Of a DNA stretch of 24,340 nucleotides, positions 1 through 7,744 are shown in pieces. The DNA is taken from contig SWDT01000150.1 in assembly GCA_009193035.1 (NCBI GenBank), positions 1 to 24,340 on the forward strand, read 5' to 3'. The stretch's first letter is position 1. Each line of letters opens with the position of its first letter. Below the pieces are notes generated by a model. It searched no databases and was not told where the DNA came from. It saw only the letters and a program-made list of their open reading frames with translations. The DNA comes from Halicephalobus mephisto. Its lineage: Eukaryota > Nematoda > Chromadorea > Rhabditida > Panagrolaimidae. Position numbers and translations under genes: made by a program.

Positions 1-143
1 TCTTTTAAAATATGATTTCTTGATATCATTCTCAGAACTTTGTTATAAATTCATCCTAACTATAAAGATGAATCTAGCAGGATCTATATCGAAAGTCATG
101 TCCATATAGCAAAAACAAAGAATATCATTATAAAATTACTCAC

Positions 144-423
144 CACGATCACTTTGTCCATATGCTTCAATCCAATTTCAGATAAAGTACTATCTAATTT
201 GAATCCAAAAATTTCGTCTCCATTGAAGAAAAATAATTGTTGATCTTCGTTGTCAATTTCCCATTGCGAATGAATCTTTTCCTTCAGTTGCCTCAACGTG
301 GTCTAAAATAAATTGCGATTAATAATTAATTATTCTACATAAAAATACCCCATCGGCGAATTTCGACTCAAATTCATTGTGGCAAACTCCTTCGTTATCG
401 TGCAAAACGATGAGCAATTGCAT
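144..423 (-). CDS. Ubiquitin-like domain protein, 5' exons (partial)
   Basis: Two exons are visible: 423-349 (75 nt, starting MQLLIVLHDNEG) and 302-144 (159 nt, starting TTLRQLKEKI and ending GLKHMDKVIV). They are joined in phase 0 across a 46-nt intron (GTATTT...TTTTAG). Together they give 78 residues that match a ubiquitin fold in length and pattern: an initial beta-hairpin ('MQLLIVL'), the helix entry 'TTLRQLKEKI', the 'QQLFFFNGDEI' segment and a closing 'STLSEIGLKHMDKVIV' where ubiquitin has 'TLSDYNIQKESTLHLV'. The ATG lies 9 nt after a TTTTAG acceptor, so the message is probably trans-spliced just upstream, although IFV-M is also open and an upstream exon is possible. The exon ends at a good GTGAGT donor (143-138). 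The rest of the gene lies off the left edge, so I cannot tell a stand-alone modifier from an adaptor with an N-terminal UBL domain. Confidence 0.72.
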
Positions 424-432
424 TACGAAAAT

Positions 433-1941
433 CTAAAATATAAGCGCATATTATAAAATGCTAGAAGAAAATATTAACAATGTTAATTAATAAATTCCAC
501 GTAGTTATATATCAAATTGGAACAAGGGTTGAAAGGGACAGCTATGAACACAGGGAAATACAAAAAAGTCTGCTAGATAAAAGTGGAAACAAATTGAGAC
601 ATAACGCCAAAAAAACGGGCTACTTTGAATGTGTAAATGAAAAGAGAACTAACTGGGACAAAGATGGTCTATGCCACATTTCACCCAAAATGGCGAATCT
701 TGAGATTTCTCTTTTTTTAATGTTAGATTTATTCAAATCTTATTTTCAGTGATTTTTAATATTTTTTACAATACATAAAGCATTTAGAAACCGAAAAGAC
801 TCACTTTCCACATCAGTATTATTATAATTGTTTTAATTGAGTCATAATGCATTATATGAATATTTTAAAAAGAATTTCATGAATCTATCAATTGCCATAA
901 TTGAAATAAGGTAATGAATAGTAGTTCCAAACAGTTGGTCATTTTATCTAATGTTTGTTAGTGATATAGGAGGATATAACTAAAATAGTTGAGTTCATGG
1001 CTATATATTTTGAGCTTTTTTCAAGCTTCCGATTCAAACCTAAGCATAATTCATTAGCAGTCAATCAAGTTCTGTCACTAGAGACATGATTTTTAACCTA
1101 AACTCCTAAACTGATATATGAAATTTTATTGCCATGCATTCATCATTTTGTAGGCATAAAGATCGGAGTTAAACCGGAAACGGTCTAGACAAAATACCCA
1201 AAGCTCCGCCCAGTCAGCCGACGCCTGTGAAGTGAGACTAAAGTGTTAGAGTCAGTTTTTGAGAAAATTCAACTCCAACCTGATCCGAGTTTGATTTCGG
1301 TCAAACGAGGACCTTTCCTCTCTTTGTTCTATGCTTATGTTAAGATAAACAAGCTTAATTGCTAATGGTAGGAACAAACAATTTTCCATATAATCAAGGG
1401 GCTCCCAAGATGTCACTCCATCGACATCCCTCGTATAACAACACCCTCGTACTACATACTTTACTACAGTAATAATTCAAAACTGAATAAAGATATTTTA
1501 AGGAACTAACCTGAAGAACAAAATCGCTTTATAGAATGATTTACCATTTTTTAATTACAGATTTAGATTAAAGGAAAACATCTGATAGAAGTTGAAATTG
1601 TTAGTTAGTGAAAATAAAAATTTATTCGGAAATTTTGAACCTTTGAATTTCCTTTTAAAAAGTTTAGGTTTGTTCATTGAAGTCAAACAGATTTTAATAA
1701 ATTTTTACAAATTTCCCGGAAGTTTCAGAACCTTTTAATGGATTCTGAAAATTTACATAGAATTATAATGAGTTACAGATTTTCCCTTGTATTGTAGAAT
1801 CTTCTAAGAATTCCAATTTATAAAAAGTTAAACCCCAAGCTCCAAATTTAAGTTCTTCGACTATAACAAAGATTCTGAATTCAATTATTCAGGAAATGTA
1901 CTTTTTATATAGAGATAACTCTTAAAAAACATTTCTGGAAA
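433..1941. other. Long AT-rich intergenic stretch, no gene recognised
   Basis: This lies between the start of the ubiquitin-like gene and the 3' end of the thaumatin gene. A 90-codon open frame at 480-752 has no recognisable domain and no convincing splice or poly(A) context. A small inverted repeat (GATGTC...GACATC) sits near 1410-1430. From about 1600 the sequence becomes rich in GAA/TTC pentamers, a texture also seen in the thaumatin intron (2490-2610) and at 3240-3430. I saw no tRNA-like cloverleaf. Confidence 0.5.
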
Positions 1942-1947
1942 TTTATT
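1942..1947 (-). promoter_or_regulatory. Poly(A) signal of the thaumatin-like gene
   Basis: AATAAA on the minus strand lies about 75 nt after the thaumatin stop codon, the spacing expected for a short nematode 3' UTR. Confidence 0.5.
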
Positions 1948-2021
1948 TAGAATTCATTACGAGAAATAAATAGTACATAATAATGTGTGTCAAAGTCATA
2001 GATGAAGAAAGAAATCATGTT

Positions 2022-3007
2022 TTAGCAAAAGATGACTTCGTAATCAGCATGCTTACAGGTAAAGGTGCTCGTAGGGTCGTCGAAAGCATAACTGTAGGCT
2101 GTAGGACAACGGTCCTTGAAAAACCTGGAGTAATTCGTCGGTCCACAAGTTTGAGGGGAATTATTAGGGCCAGTGCAGCAATACTGATTCTGACCGAAAG
2201 CTGTGCAAGCACTGAGGCATTCTACAGTATGTCCGTTTCGGTCACGACGGAGTTCATTGGGGCATTCGCCGATAATATTGGTGTTGCATCTGCCGATGGT
2301 CCTACAGTCTCCTTCTCCGTGATAAGCCTTAATTTGGACCTGAACATTGAAACCGTCAACAAGGCTGACGTCGTAGAAATCGAGGTCGTTCCATTGTCCG
2401 AGACCAAATTCGGCCAACGTTACTCCAGTTTCGCCCCATCTCCTGGAATGTTTTATGCTTATATTTACTAGGATTCCTATATAATTCTTGAATATAGTGG
2501 GATTTTGGGAACTTTTCAGAGTTCCTCAGAAATTGCCAGAATCTTATGGAATCTCTTAAAATTTAATGGAAAGTTCCGAAGCTTCAAATTCTAGAAGATT
2601 CTGGAAATTCGTGTTCATCCCGTAACAACACCAATTTTTAGTTTTTGGGATACTTTCATTGGTTACAGTGTGACTCACCCATCGCAGTGTTCAGAGTTCC
2701 CACAACCCCCAGTTTCACAGTTAAAGTTCCCGTCACAGCCGGTTCTGGCCCACACTCTGCCTCCAGTCCAGTTGTCCGGTACCCCGACGTCGATGTACTG
2801 TCCTGAATTCAGAGTTGCTCCTCCCCCGTTCGGAGTTCCAGAAGCTCCTTGCCACCCTGGCCAGACTGTGAAGGGACAGTTATTTGTCATTCTGATGTTA
2901 CGGGCTAAATAATGGAATAGGTTACTGTAAGGGGTTTATGTAAACTCACCTTCACTAAAGTCAGTGACTCCGAGGAGAAAAACGAGAGAAATCAGATTCA
3001 GCTTCAT
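2022..3007 (-). CDS. Thaumatin-like (PR-5 family) secreted protein, complete
   Basis: Three exons: 3007-2950 (58 nt), 2904-2679 (226 nt) and 2442-2022 (421 nt). Both introns have GTGAGT donors, and the phases fit (1, then 2). The CDS is 705 nt, or 234 residues. Exon 1 encodes a signal peptide (MKLNLISLVFLLGV...). The mature protein then shows thaumatin landmarks: 'NNCPFTVWPGW', 'GRVWARTGC', 'GETGVTLAEFGL', 'LDFYDVSLVDGFN' and a C-terminal 'TAYSYAFDDPTSTFTC'. I count 16 cysteines, the family's usual number for eight disulfides. The product should be a secreted, disulfide-rich protein. In Caenorhabditis this family (thn genes) is associated with the gut and pathogen responses, and plant members bind glucans. 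The acidic REDDD-type cleft is compatible (E in TLAEFGL, D in LDFYDVS, D in SLVDGFN, D in AFDDPTS), but I have not modelled it. The start is set by the only ATG that gives a signal peptide. Confidence 0.93.
2589..2606. promoter_or_regulatory. Heat-shock-element-like motif in thaumatin intron 2
   Basis: TTCTAGAAGATTCTGGAA is four perfect alternating pentamers (TTCnnGAAnnTTCnnGAA), the HSF-1 binding consensus. It lies in the 236-nt second intron of the thaumatin-like gene, in a stretch already dense in GAA/TTC words. Function is inferred from the motif only. Confidence 0.45.
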
Positions 3008-3052
3008 TTTTGGTAATTGAAGAAGACTGGTGAAGTTGAGATTTTCAGATGG

Positions 3053-3061
3053 CTTTTTATA
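3053..3061 (-). promoter_or_regulatory. TATA-like box of the thaumatin-like gene
   Basis: TATAAAAAG on the minus strand lies 46 nt upstream of the ATG. That would place a start site near 3025 and leave a 5' UTR of about 20 nt. Confidence 0.5.
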
Positions 3062-3097
3062 TTAGATTTATCGAGGAAGAATAAGAACTCACGTTAG

Positions 3098-3103
3098 TTA
3101 TCA
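3098..3103 (-). promoter_or_regulatory. GATA-factor site (TGATAA), proximal
   Basis: TGATAA on the minus strand lies about 90 nt upstream of the thaumatin ATG. This is the core bound by the intestinal GATA factor ELT-2 in Caenorhabditis. A second copy lies at 3161-3167. Confidence 0.4.
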
Positions 3104-3160
3104 ATTACCAACAGCGTGGTTCTTTAAGAGAAAAATAGTGAACACTGATTAGCCTGCACC

Positions 3161-3167
3161 TTATCAG
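3161..3167 (-). promoter_or_regulatory. GATA-factor site (CTGATAA), distal
   Basis: CTGATAA followed by G on the minus strand is a full match to the extended intestinal GATA consensus, about 155 nt upstream of the thaumatin ATG. Confidence 0.4.
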
Positions 3168-3754
3168 AACTGATTTTCTCTAATACTTACAAATTACGTG
3201 GGTTTTTAGCCGGAAATTCCCTATCGAAATAGTAATCTTGTTTTCAATGTTTTGTGAATTTCGTAAACACTTCTAGAACCATTCAGAATTCAACAGAGTT
3301 CTAAGTTTTGAAGAAATTCATGAAAGTTTTTTGAAATCAAGTAGGTTTCTAAATCCATCAATTTCAAAGATTCATCCCCGAGATTTCAGCTAGATTTTGG
3401 AAGATTCCGAAAGCCATTCAAAAAGAATTGTATAAAATGGTAAATTGATTTAGATGAGCTTTATGCAACTCTAAACACTCTCCTTCAAGATTTTGATTTC
3501 ATATGTGACTGATCTCTAAAATCTCAGTTAATTAGAAAAATATCGAACTGCTGAATTTTGATTCCAAGAGGAAAATACCTAACAGCTACTAACGCTATTC
3601 TCATTGATATCTGAATTGAAACGAAATCACAGAATGCCAGAGAATTTTAATAACTTTAAGAAAATGAATTGAAATATAACGCCAAGAAAAATCTCTACCA
3701 TCGTAAGAAATTTCCATCGCTGTATTAACTACTGCCTAAATATTCCATTATTTC
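3168..3754. other. Intergenic, no gene seen
   Basis: AT-rich DNA between the thaumatin promoter and the 5S-like gene. Several TTCnnGAA-type words lie at 3270-3430, similar to the texture at 1600-1960. I see no open frame or RNA gene. Confidence 0.4.
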
Positions 3755-3760
3755 AAAAAA
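3755..3760 (-). terminator. RNA polymerase III T6 terminator
   Basis: Six T residues on the minus strand begin 3 nt after the last base of the 5S-like RNA, exactly where Pol III would stop. Confidence 0.65.
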
Positions 3761-3762
3761 GA

Positions 3763-3881
3763 AGCCAGGAGCACTGGAGATTCCCAGGACGTCTCCGATC
3801 CAAGTACTAATCGAGCCCTAGGGCGTTTCACTGGCCAGATCGGACGGGATGGCGTGCTCTCACCCTGGTTTGACCCCTAGC
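3763..3881 (-). rRNA. 5S ribosomal RNA-like gene, divergent but structure-preserving
   Basis: Read on the minus strand, this aligns without gaps over 119 nt to the nematode 5S rRNA as I remember it. Loop and internal-promoter segments are conserved: GCACGCCATCCCGTCCGATC at 25-44, and TTAGTACTTGGATCGGAGAC at 72-91. Helices I, II and V differ strongly in sequence yet still pair. Helix I pairs GCTAGGGGT with the 3' CTCCTGGC region. Helix II pairs CCAGGGTG (14-21) with CGCCCTAGG (57-65), with one bulged A. Helix V pairs 67-71 with 104-108 with a single C-C mismatch. A Pol III terminator follows directly. It is a lone copy here, and I see no SL RNA gene beside it, unlike the C. elegans 5S/SL1 repeat. 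It could be a minor or domesticated 5S variant. A decaying pseudogene would not be expected to keep paired changes. The comparison sequence is recalled, not retrieved. Confidence 0.8.
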
Positions 3882-4840
3882 GGAACTCCCACCCCTCTCA
3901 TTCGATCAGCTTTCTTTCTTTGTAATTGAAGAAAAAGTTAATTGGAACAGAACGCCAACAATTATAATATTCATTTTCTCTAAAAAATCCTTTTGATTGT
4001 CTGTTTTTCATTTCCAAACTTATTTCATTTTTTCCAAAGCTTAACTTTTATTTTTGGAAAATTAATAATTTTTTTCATTTAGCCGTATCGGATAACAAAT
4101 TTTGGAAATTCATTGAAAGAAAAAACTAACATTGAAATACTCTAAATTTTGAATTTGCCGTTTTATGAATCAACTTTTTCTCCAAGTATAAAAAACAACT
4201 TTCTTGGCTCTTGTGGTATTTTTCTAACAAAAAGTATCTGAAAATCTCCGTTATGTGAGGTTCTCCTTTATATAAAAAACCCTGAATGAAAGAAAATTGA
4301 GTATTCGATTTGGATTCCTGATACCAAATGGGATTCTACTTTATCCTTTGAAAACAAGTTATTTTTTATCCTTATTGTCTTTTGCTTGACTGATTAACTA
4401 AATCCGCTTAATTTCACTCAAACTTCTTTCAGTGATCTTCGATTTTATTTTTAACTTATATGATCCTCTTATTCCTTGACTACCTTCTTTATTTTCAAGT
4501 AGTTTCAGATAACAAAAAAGATAAAAATAAGAAATCAAACTTAAAGAGTATTCTATAATTGTTTCGAAATAGTTGTTCTTTGAACAATCGTATTTAGTCA
4601 TCAAATTAATTTTACTTGTTAAATTCGAAAAAACTCGACAATCGGCTACCAAAAAACCAAATAAAACCGTTCCTGATCATTTGCCTTTTCCAAACACGTT
4701 CCAAGCAGAAAATTTTGTGCATAATTTGTGTCTATCGCGACGGAGATCACGCTACCTCGGTCTGTCCATCCCTATCTAACTGCAGATTCATTCATTTCTG
4801 TCGAGTTGACTCAGTAAAAAGGTATTATTTTGTCATAATC
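3882..4840. other. Upstream region of the CHK-kinase-like gene
   Basis: AT-rich non-coding DNA between the 5S-like gene and the kinase ATG. Two AGATAA words lie near 4507 and 4519. An open frame that extends in phase upstream of the chosen start (from about 4616) reads as low-quality protein and is taken as 5' UTR or promoter. I saw no clear TATA box and no strong trans-splice acceptor. Confidence 0.4.
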
Positions 4841-6125
4841 ATGGATCCTACTACTGTTATCCAAGATACAGAATTTACTATTGGTGATATTTTAAAATCC
4901 TTAGAAGAAAACTGTCCAGAATTCCAAGAATTCGTGAAAGTCGGTGTTAAAGTGACTAGCGTATGTGGTATTTCATTCAATTTGTGTTTATTTTGTCAAT
5001 TTTCAGTATTCATCGGAGACGGTGTCTGAGAACAAGGGACATGGATCGATAGTCCGGAAACTAACGCTTAATCTGTCATCTGGAGATAAATTCTCTGTTG
5101 CCCTCAAGATCCCTACGATAGCTTTCTTTATCAAAATAGCTAAGGAAAAAAATATGGACCTCAAACCTATTGTAGAGCCAGCAGAGAAGATGCTTTCAAC
5201 GCTCCATGGAAGGGAATGCCAGTTCTTCGATAATATCGCTGGTCTCTTCGATAGAATCAGACTTCCTAACGTCTACAAAACTCAAAAATGGATTCCTGGT
5301 GAGCAGCAAGGATGTATCTTGATGGAGGATTTGAGTCGACAAGGCACTGTACAGGAAAAAGGATACACTCTGACGAAGGAACAAGTTTTAGACGTTGTAA
5401 AAATACTTGCCAGATTCCATGTTCAAGCGTGGGAGACTGAAGATATTTGGAAGGGGAAATATCTCGGCGGGCAAGAAACATGGGCGGATATGTCGTCTAT
5501 GTATTCCCAGTCACTAAAAGGAGTAGAGGAGATTATTGAAAGAAATTGCACTGAAGAGACTACAACGAAGCTGAAACGTTACATTGAAGTTTTCCAACCT
5601 GTCATAGCCAATCGAGATTTGCACATCTGGGCTTACAAAGATGCCCATGTGGAGTACAACGTTAAACCAGTAATCTGCCATGGAGATGTGTGGCTCTGTA
5701 ATCTCTTTTGGCACAACGACTCTCCAAGTGAACTCCTTTCCTTCATCGACTGGCAGTTGTTTCATGAAGGATCTCCAGCAGTCGATCTTGCACGGCTCTT
5801 GATTCTCAATCTCGACGGTCCTGTACGAAAGGAGTTCGAGCAAACTATATTTGATTACTACATGGATTGCATAAAGTCGGAGCTCAAGGGAAAGGAAGCT
5901 CCATTTACAGTCGAGCAGTTGAGAAAGTGCTACAATGCCGTTTTCGTCACACAAGGAGCTGCATTCTTCTCGATAGTTGGGTTTGCATTCGAGGAGCCTA
6001 ATGCTTCAAAAGAGAAACTCATTAACATGATCAAATTTGTCCTCGAAGATGTCTACACGCTTCTAACTGGGGAACTTGAGGCAATTTCAAACAAGTTTTC
6101 TCAAGCACCAAACACTGAATCTTAA
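4841..6125 (+). CDS. CHK-kinase-like / DUF1679 (EcKL-type) small-molecule kinase
   Basis: Two exons, 4841-4960 (120 nt) and 5007-6125 (1119 nt), joined in phase 0 across a 46-nt intron (GTATGT...TTTTCAG). The product is 412 residues, normal for the family. The fold is that of choline/aminoglycoside-type kinases. Visible landmarks are a nucleotide-binding N-lobe ('NKGHGSIVRKL', then 'FSVALKIP' with the ATP-binding lysine), the hinge-like 'CILMEDLS', the Brenner catalytic motif HGDVWLCN (H265, D267, N272) and the metal-binding 'FIDWQ' (D288). All key residues are present, so it is probably active. Related insect enzymes phosphorylate ecdysteroids, and the large nematode family is linked to xenobiotic responses; the substrate here is unknown. 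The start MDPTTVIQ was chosen because it begins conserved-looking protein and upstream in-frame sequence does not. The protein should be cytosolic, since no signal peptide or membrane segment is visible. Confidence 0.92.
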
Positions 6126-6265
6126 TGTATTTTAGATTTTTATCTGTAATTAGTTTACAGTTAATCAAATTGTTATTTTCTCAGAATAATCACTTATATC
6201 CTGACTATTGCCTATTCTTGATTTTAATCTGATTACTATTAATCATACCTAATATTTTACTATTT

Positions 6266-6271
6266 AATAAA
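6266..6271 (+). promoter_or_regulatory. Poly(A) signal of the CHK-kinase-like gene
   Basis: AATAAA lies 141 nt after the stop codon at 6125. Confidence 0.55.
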
Positions 6272-7259
6272 GAAAATAAATGACTACATTTCATAAAACT
6301 TTATTTAGCAGTTTTCCTATTCTTGCAAATCTAGATAGTAATAATAATTGTTTAACCTTACATCGAAAATCCGCTATGATCATTTTAATAATTCAATTTC
6401 GAACTTCTGATTATGAGTTTTTAAGAATATAAAAATATAGTTGTTATAAAATTATATAACTTCTATCATATTCTCAGTAATGAAATAAGCGCAAGAATCT
6501 TCTGTTACCTCACAAGTTCCACGACAAAAATCTTAAATATACTGCACAAAAAGATTCATTAAAATTGCTCTGATATCTCGAATACACTATATTTAAAGTA
6601 TTAATAAATTAAATCAAATGCGCTGATGTTACAATTGATGTATCGATACATAATATATCATATACATTTTTGTGTGTACATTGAGATCTCTCTCTGATAC
6701 TGTATTAAGGTATATATGTAAGACTACACACAAAGATAGTTTCAATGTACCAGTGCATAAGTTGAGGATAATGTACAAGTGTATTATATCCAATGTACTG
6801 CTATATAAAATATAATATATCCGATACATCGAAGCTATTTCAATGTATTCATGCATTACGTACTATGTGTCTTCCTTTATGGATACGAATTTCATCGTTT
6901 TGAGAATTTTCAATTTTTTTGAAATCTATTATGAGGTAATTTAAAAATAATTTTTCATATTTCGAAATTAACTTTTTCCAAGATGTATATACTGCTCGAA
7001 TTAGCACTTTGAGATCTATCAGAAACTGCTACTATTATAACTAATTTTTAAAGTGCTGATAAATTCTATTTGAGTTACGACATAATAATTCTTTGCAAAA
7101 TGTAAATGTATGACTAAACTTTGTTTAAATTATGGGATGAAAATTCGTTGAAAAAAGTGAAAAATGAAATTCTAAAAAATCAAACACAAATAATTAATTA
7201 AAATTAATAAAAAAGTTTATTTTTTGATTTTGTACTTTGGCGAGTTTCGAATTAATGGC
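6272..7259. other. Intergenic AT-rich DNA
   Basis: No gene is recognised. The part at about 6620-6860 is a low-complexity patch of recurring AATGTA/GTACA and TATATC words (for example CAATGTAC and GATACAT), which opens a spurious 75-codon minus frame. The remainder is plain AT-rich sequence. Confidence 0.4.
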
Positions 7260-7740
7260 ACGTTAAAGATGTTCATCACAAAAGGCGATATTGACACTTG
7301 ATAAAAGTTGAGAAGGTTCGTCTTCAATGAAGTAATATACAAGGATATTGATGAATTTTAAGAACATCATAGAAAGGTATATCGTTGATAGTTGCACATT
7401 AAATATAATATTCATTCTTTGTGAAGTAATATACAGGGATATTGATGAACGTCGAAAATGTTCATCATTGAAGGTGATATTGACACTTGATAAAAGCTGA
7501 GAAGGTTCATCTTCAATGAAGTAATATACAAGGATATTGATGAATTTTAAGAACATCATAGAAAGGTATATCGTTGACAGTTGCACATTAAATGTAATAT
7601 TCATTCTTTGTGAAGTAATATACAGGGATATTGATGAATTTCAACGATATCCACAATGAAAAATGACACTGATCAATTACATGTGCAATCCTCATTTTTG
7701 GAAGAATGATGTAAAAAAATGACTGAATTTTCAATTAATG
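7260..7740. repeat. Degenerate tandem array, ~95-bp units (189-bp higher-order period)
   Basis: The word GGATATTGATGAA recurs at about 7342, 7436, 7531 and 7625, a step of 94-95 bp. Two neighbouring units form a better-conserved 189-bp repeat (7260-7448 and 7449-7637). Weaker units continue to 7740 and into the terminal exon of the F-box gene. Read on the minus strand, the units encode peptides resembling the F-box protein's C-terminus: KFINILVYYFIEDEP against EFIKDNVLVSYFAKNED, and VNITFNDEH against SGITFRGEH. The array therefore probably arose from that exon. It is interrupted by stops and lies beyond the gene's own stop codon. Confidence 0.7.
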
Positions 7741-7744
7741 AACT

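Noticed and set aside
480..752. 90-codon plus-strand open frame
   Set aside because: No recognisable domain, no splice or poly(A) context, and composition like the surrounding AT-rich DNA.
1400..1435. Hairpin GATGTC...GACATC as an RNA gene or transposon end
   Set aside because: The 6-bp stem is too short, and nothing around it supports a tRNA, a snoRNA or a terminal inverted repeat partner.
3600..4100. Spliced-leader RNA gene beside the 5S-like gene
   Set aside because: The C. elegans 5S repeat carries SL1, so I looked on both strands. No leader-like segment or Sm site was found.
4616..4840. In-frame upstream extension of the CHK-kinase-like gene
   Set aside because: The residues are Lys/Cys/Ile-rich without family similarity. 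MDPTTVIQ at 4841 is the better start.
6629..6856. 75-codon minus-strand open frame rich in Tyr/Ile/Leu
   Set aside because: It is produced by a low-complexity AATGTA/TATATC patch.
7263..7604. 113-codon minus-strand open frame
   Set aside because: It is two units of a degenerate tandem array and has no start context. It is explained as duplicated F-box gene tail, not a gene.
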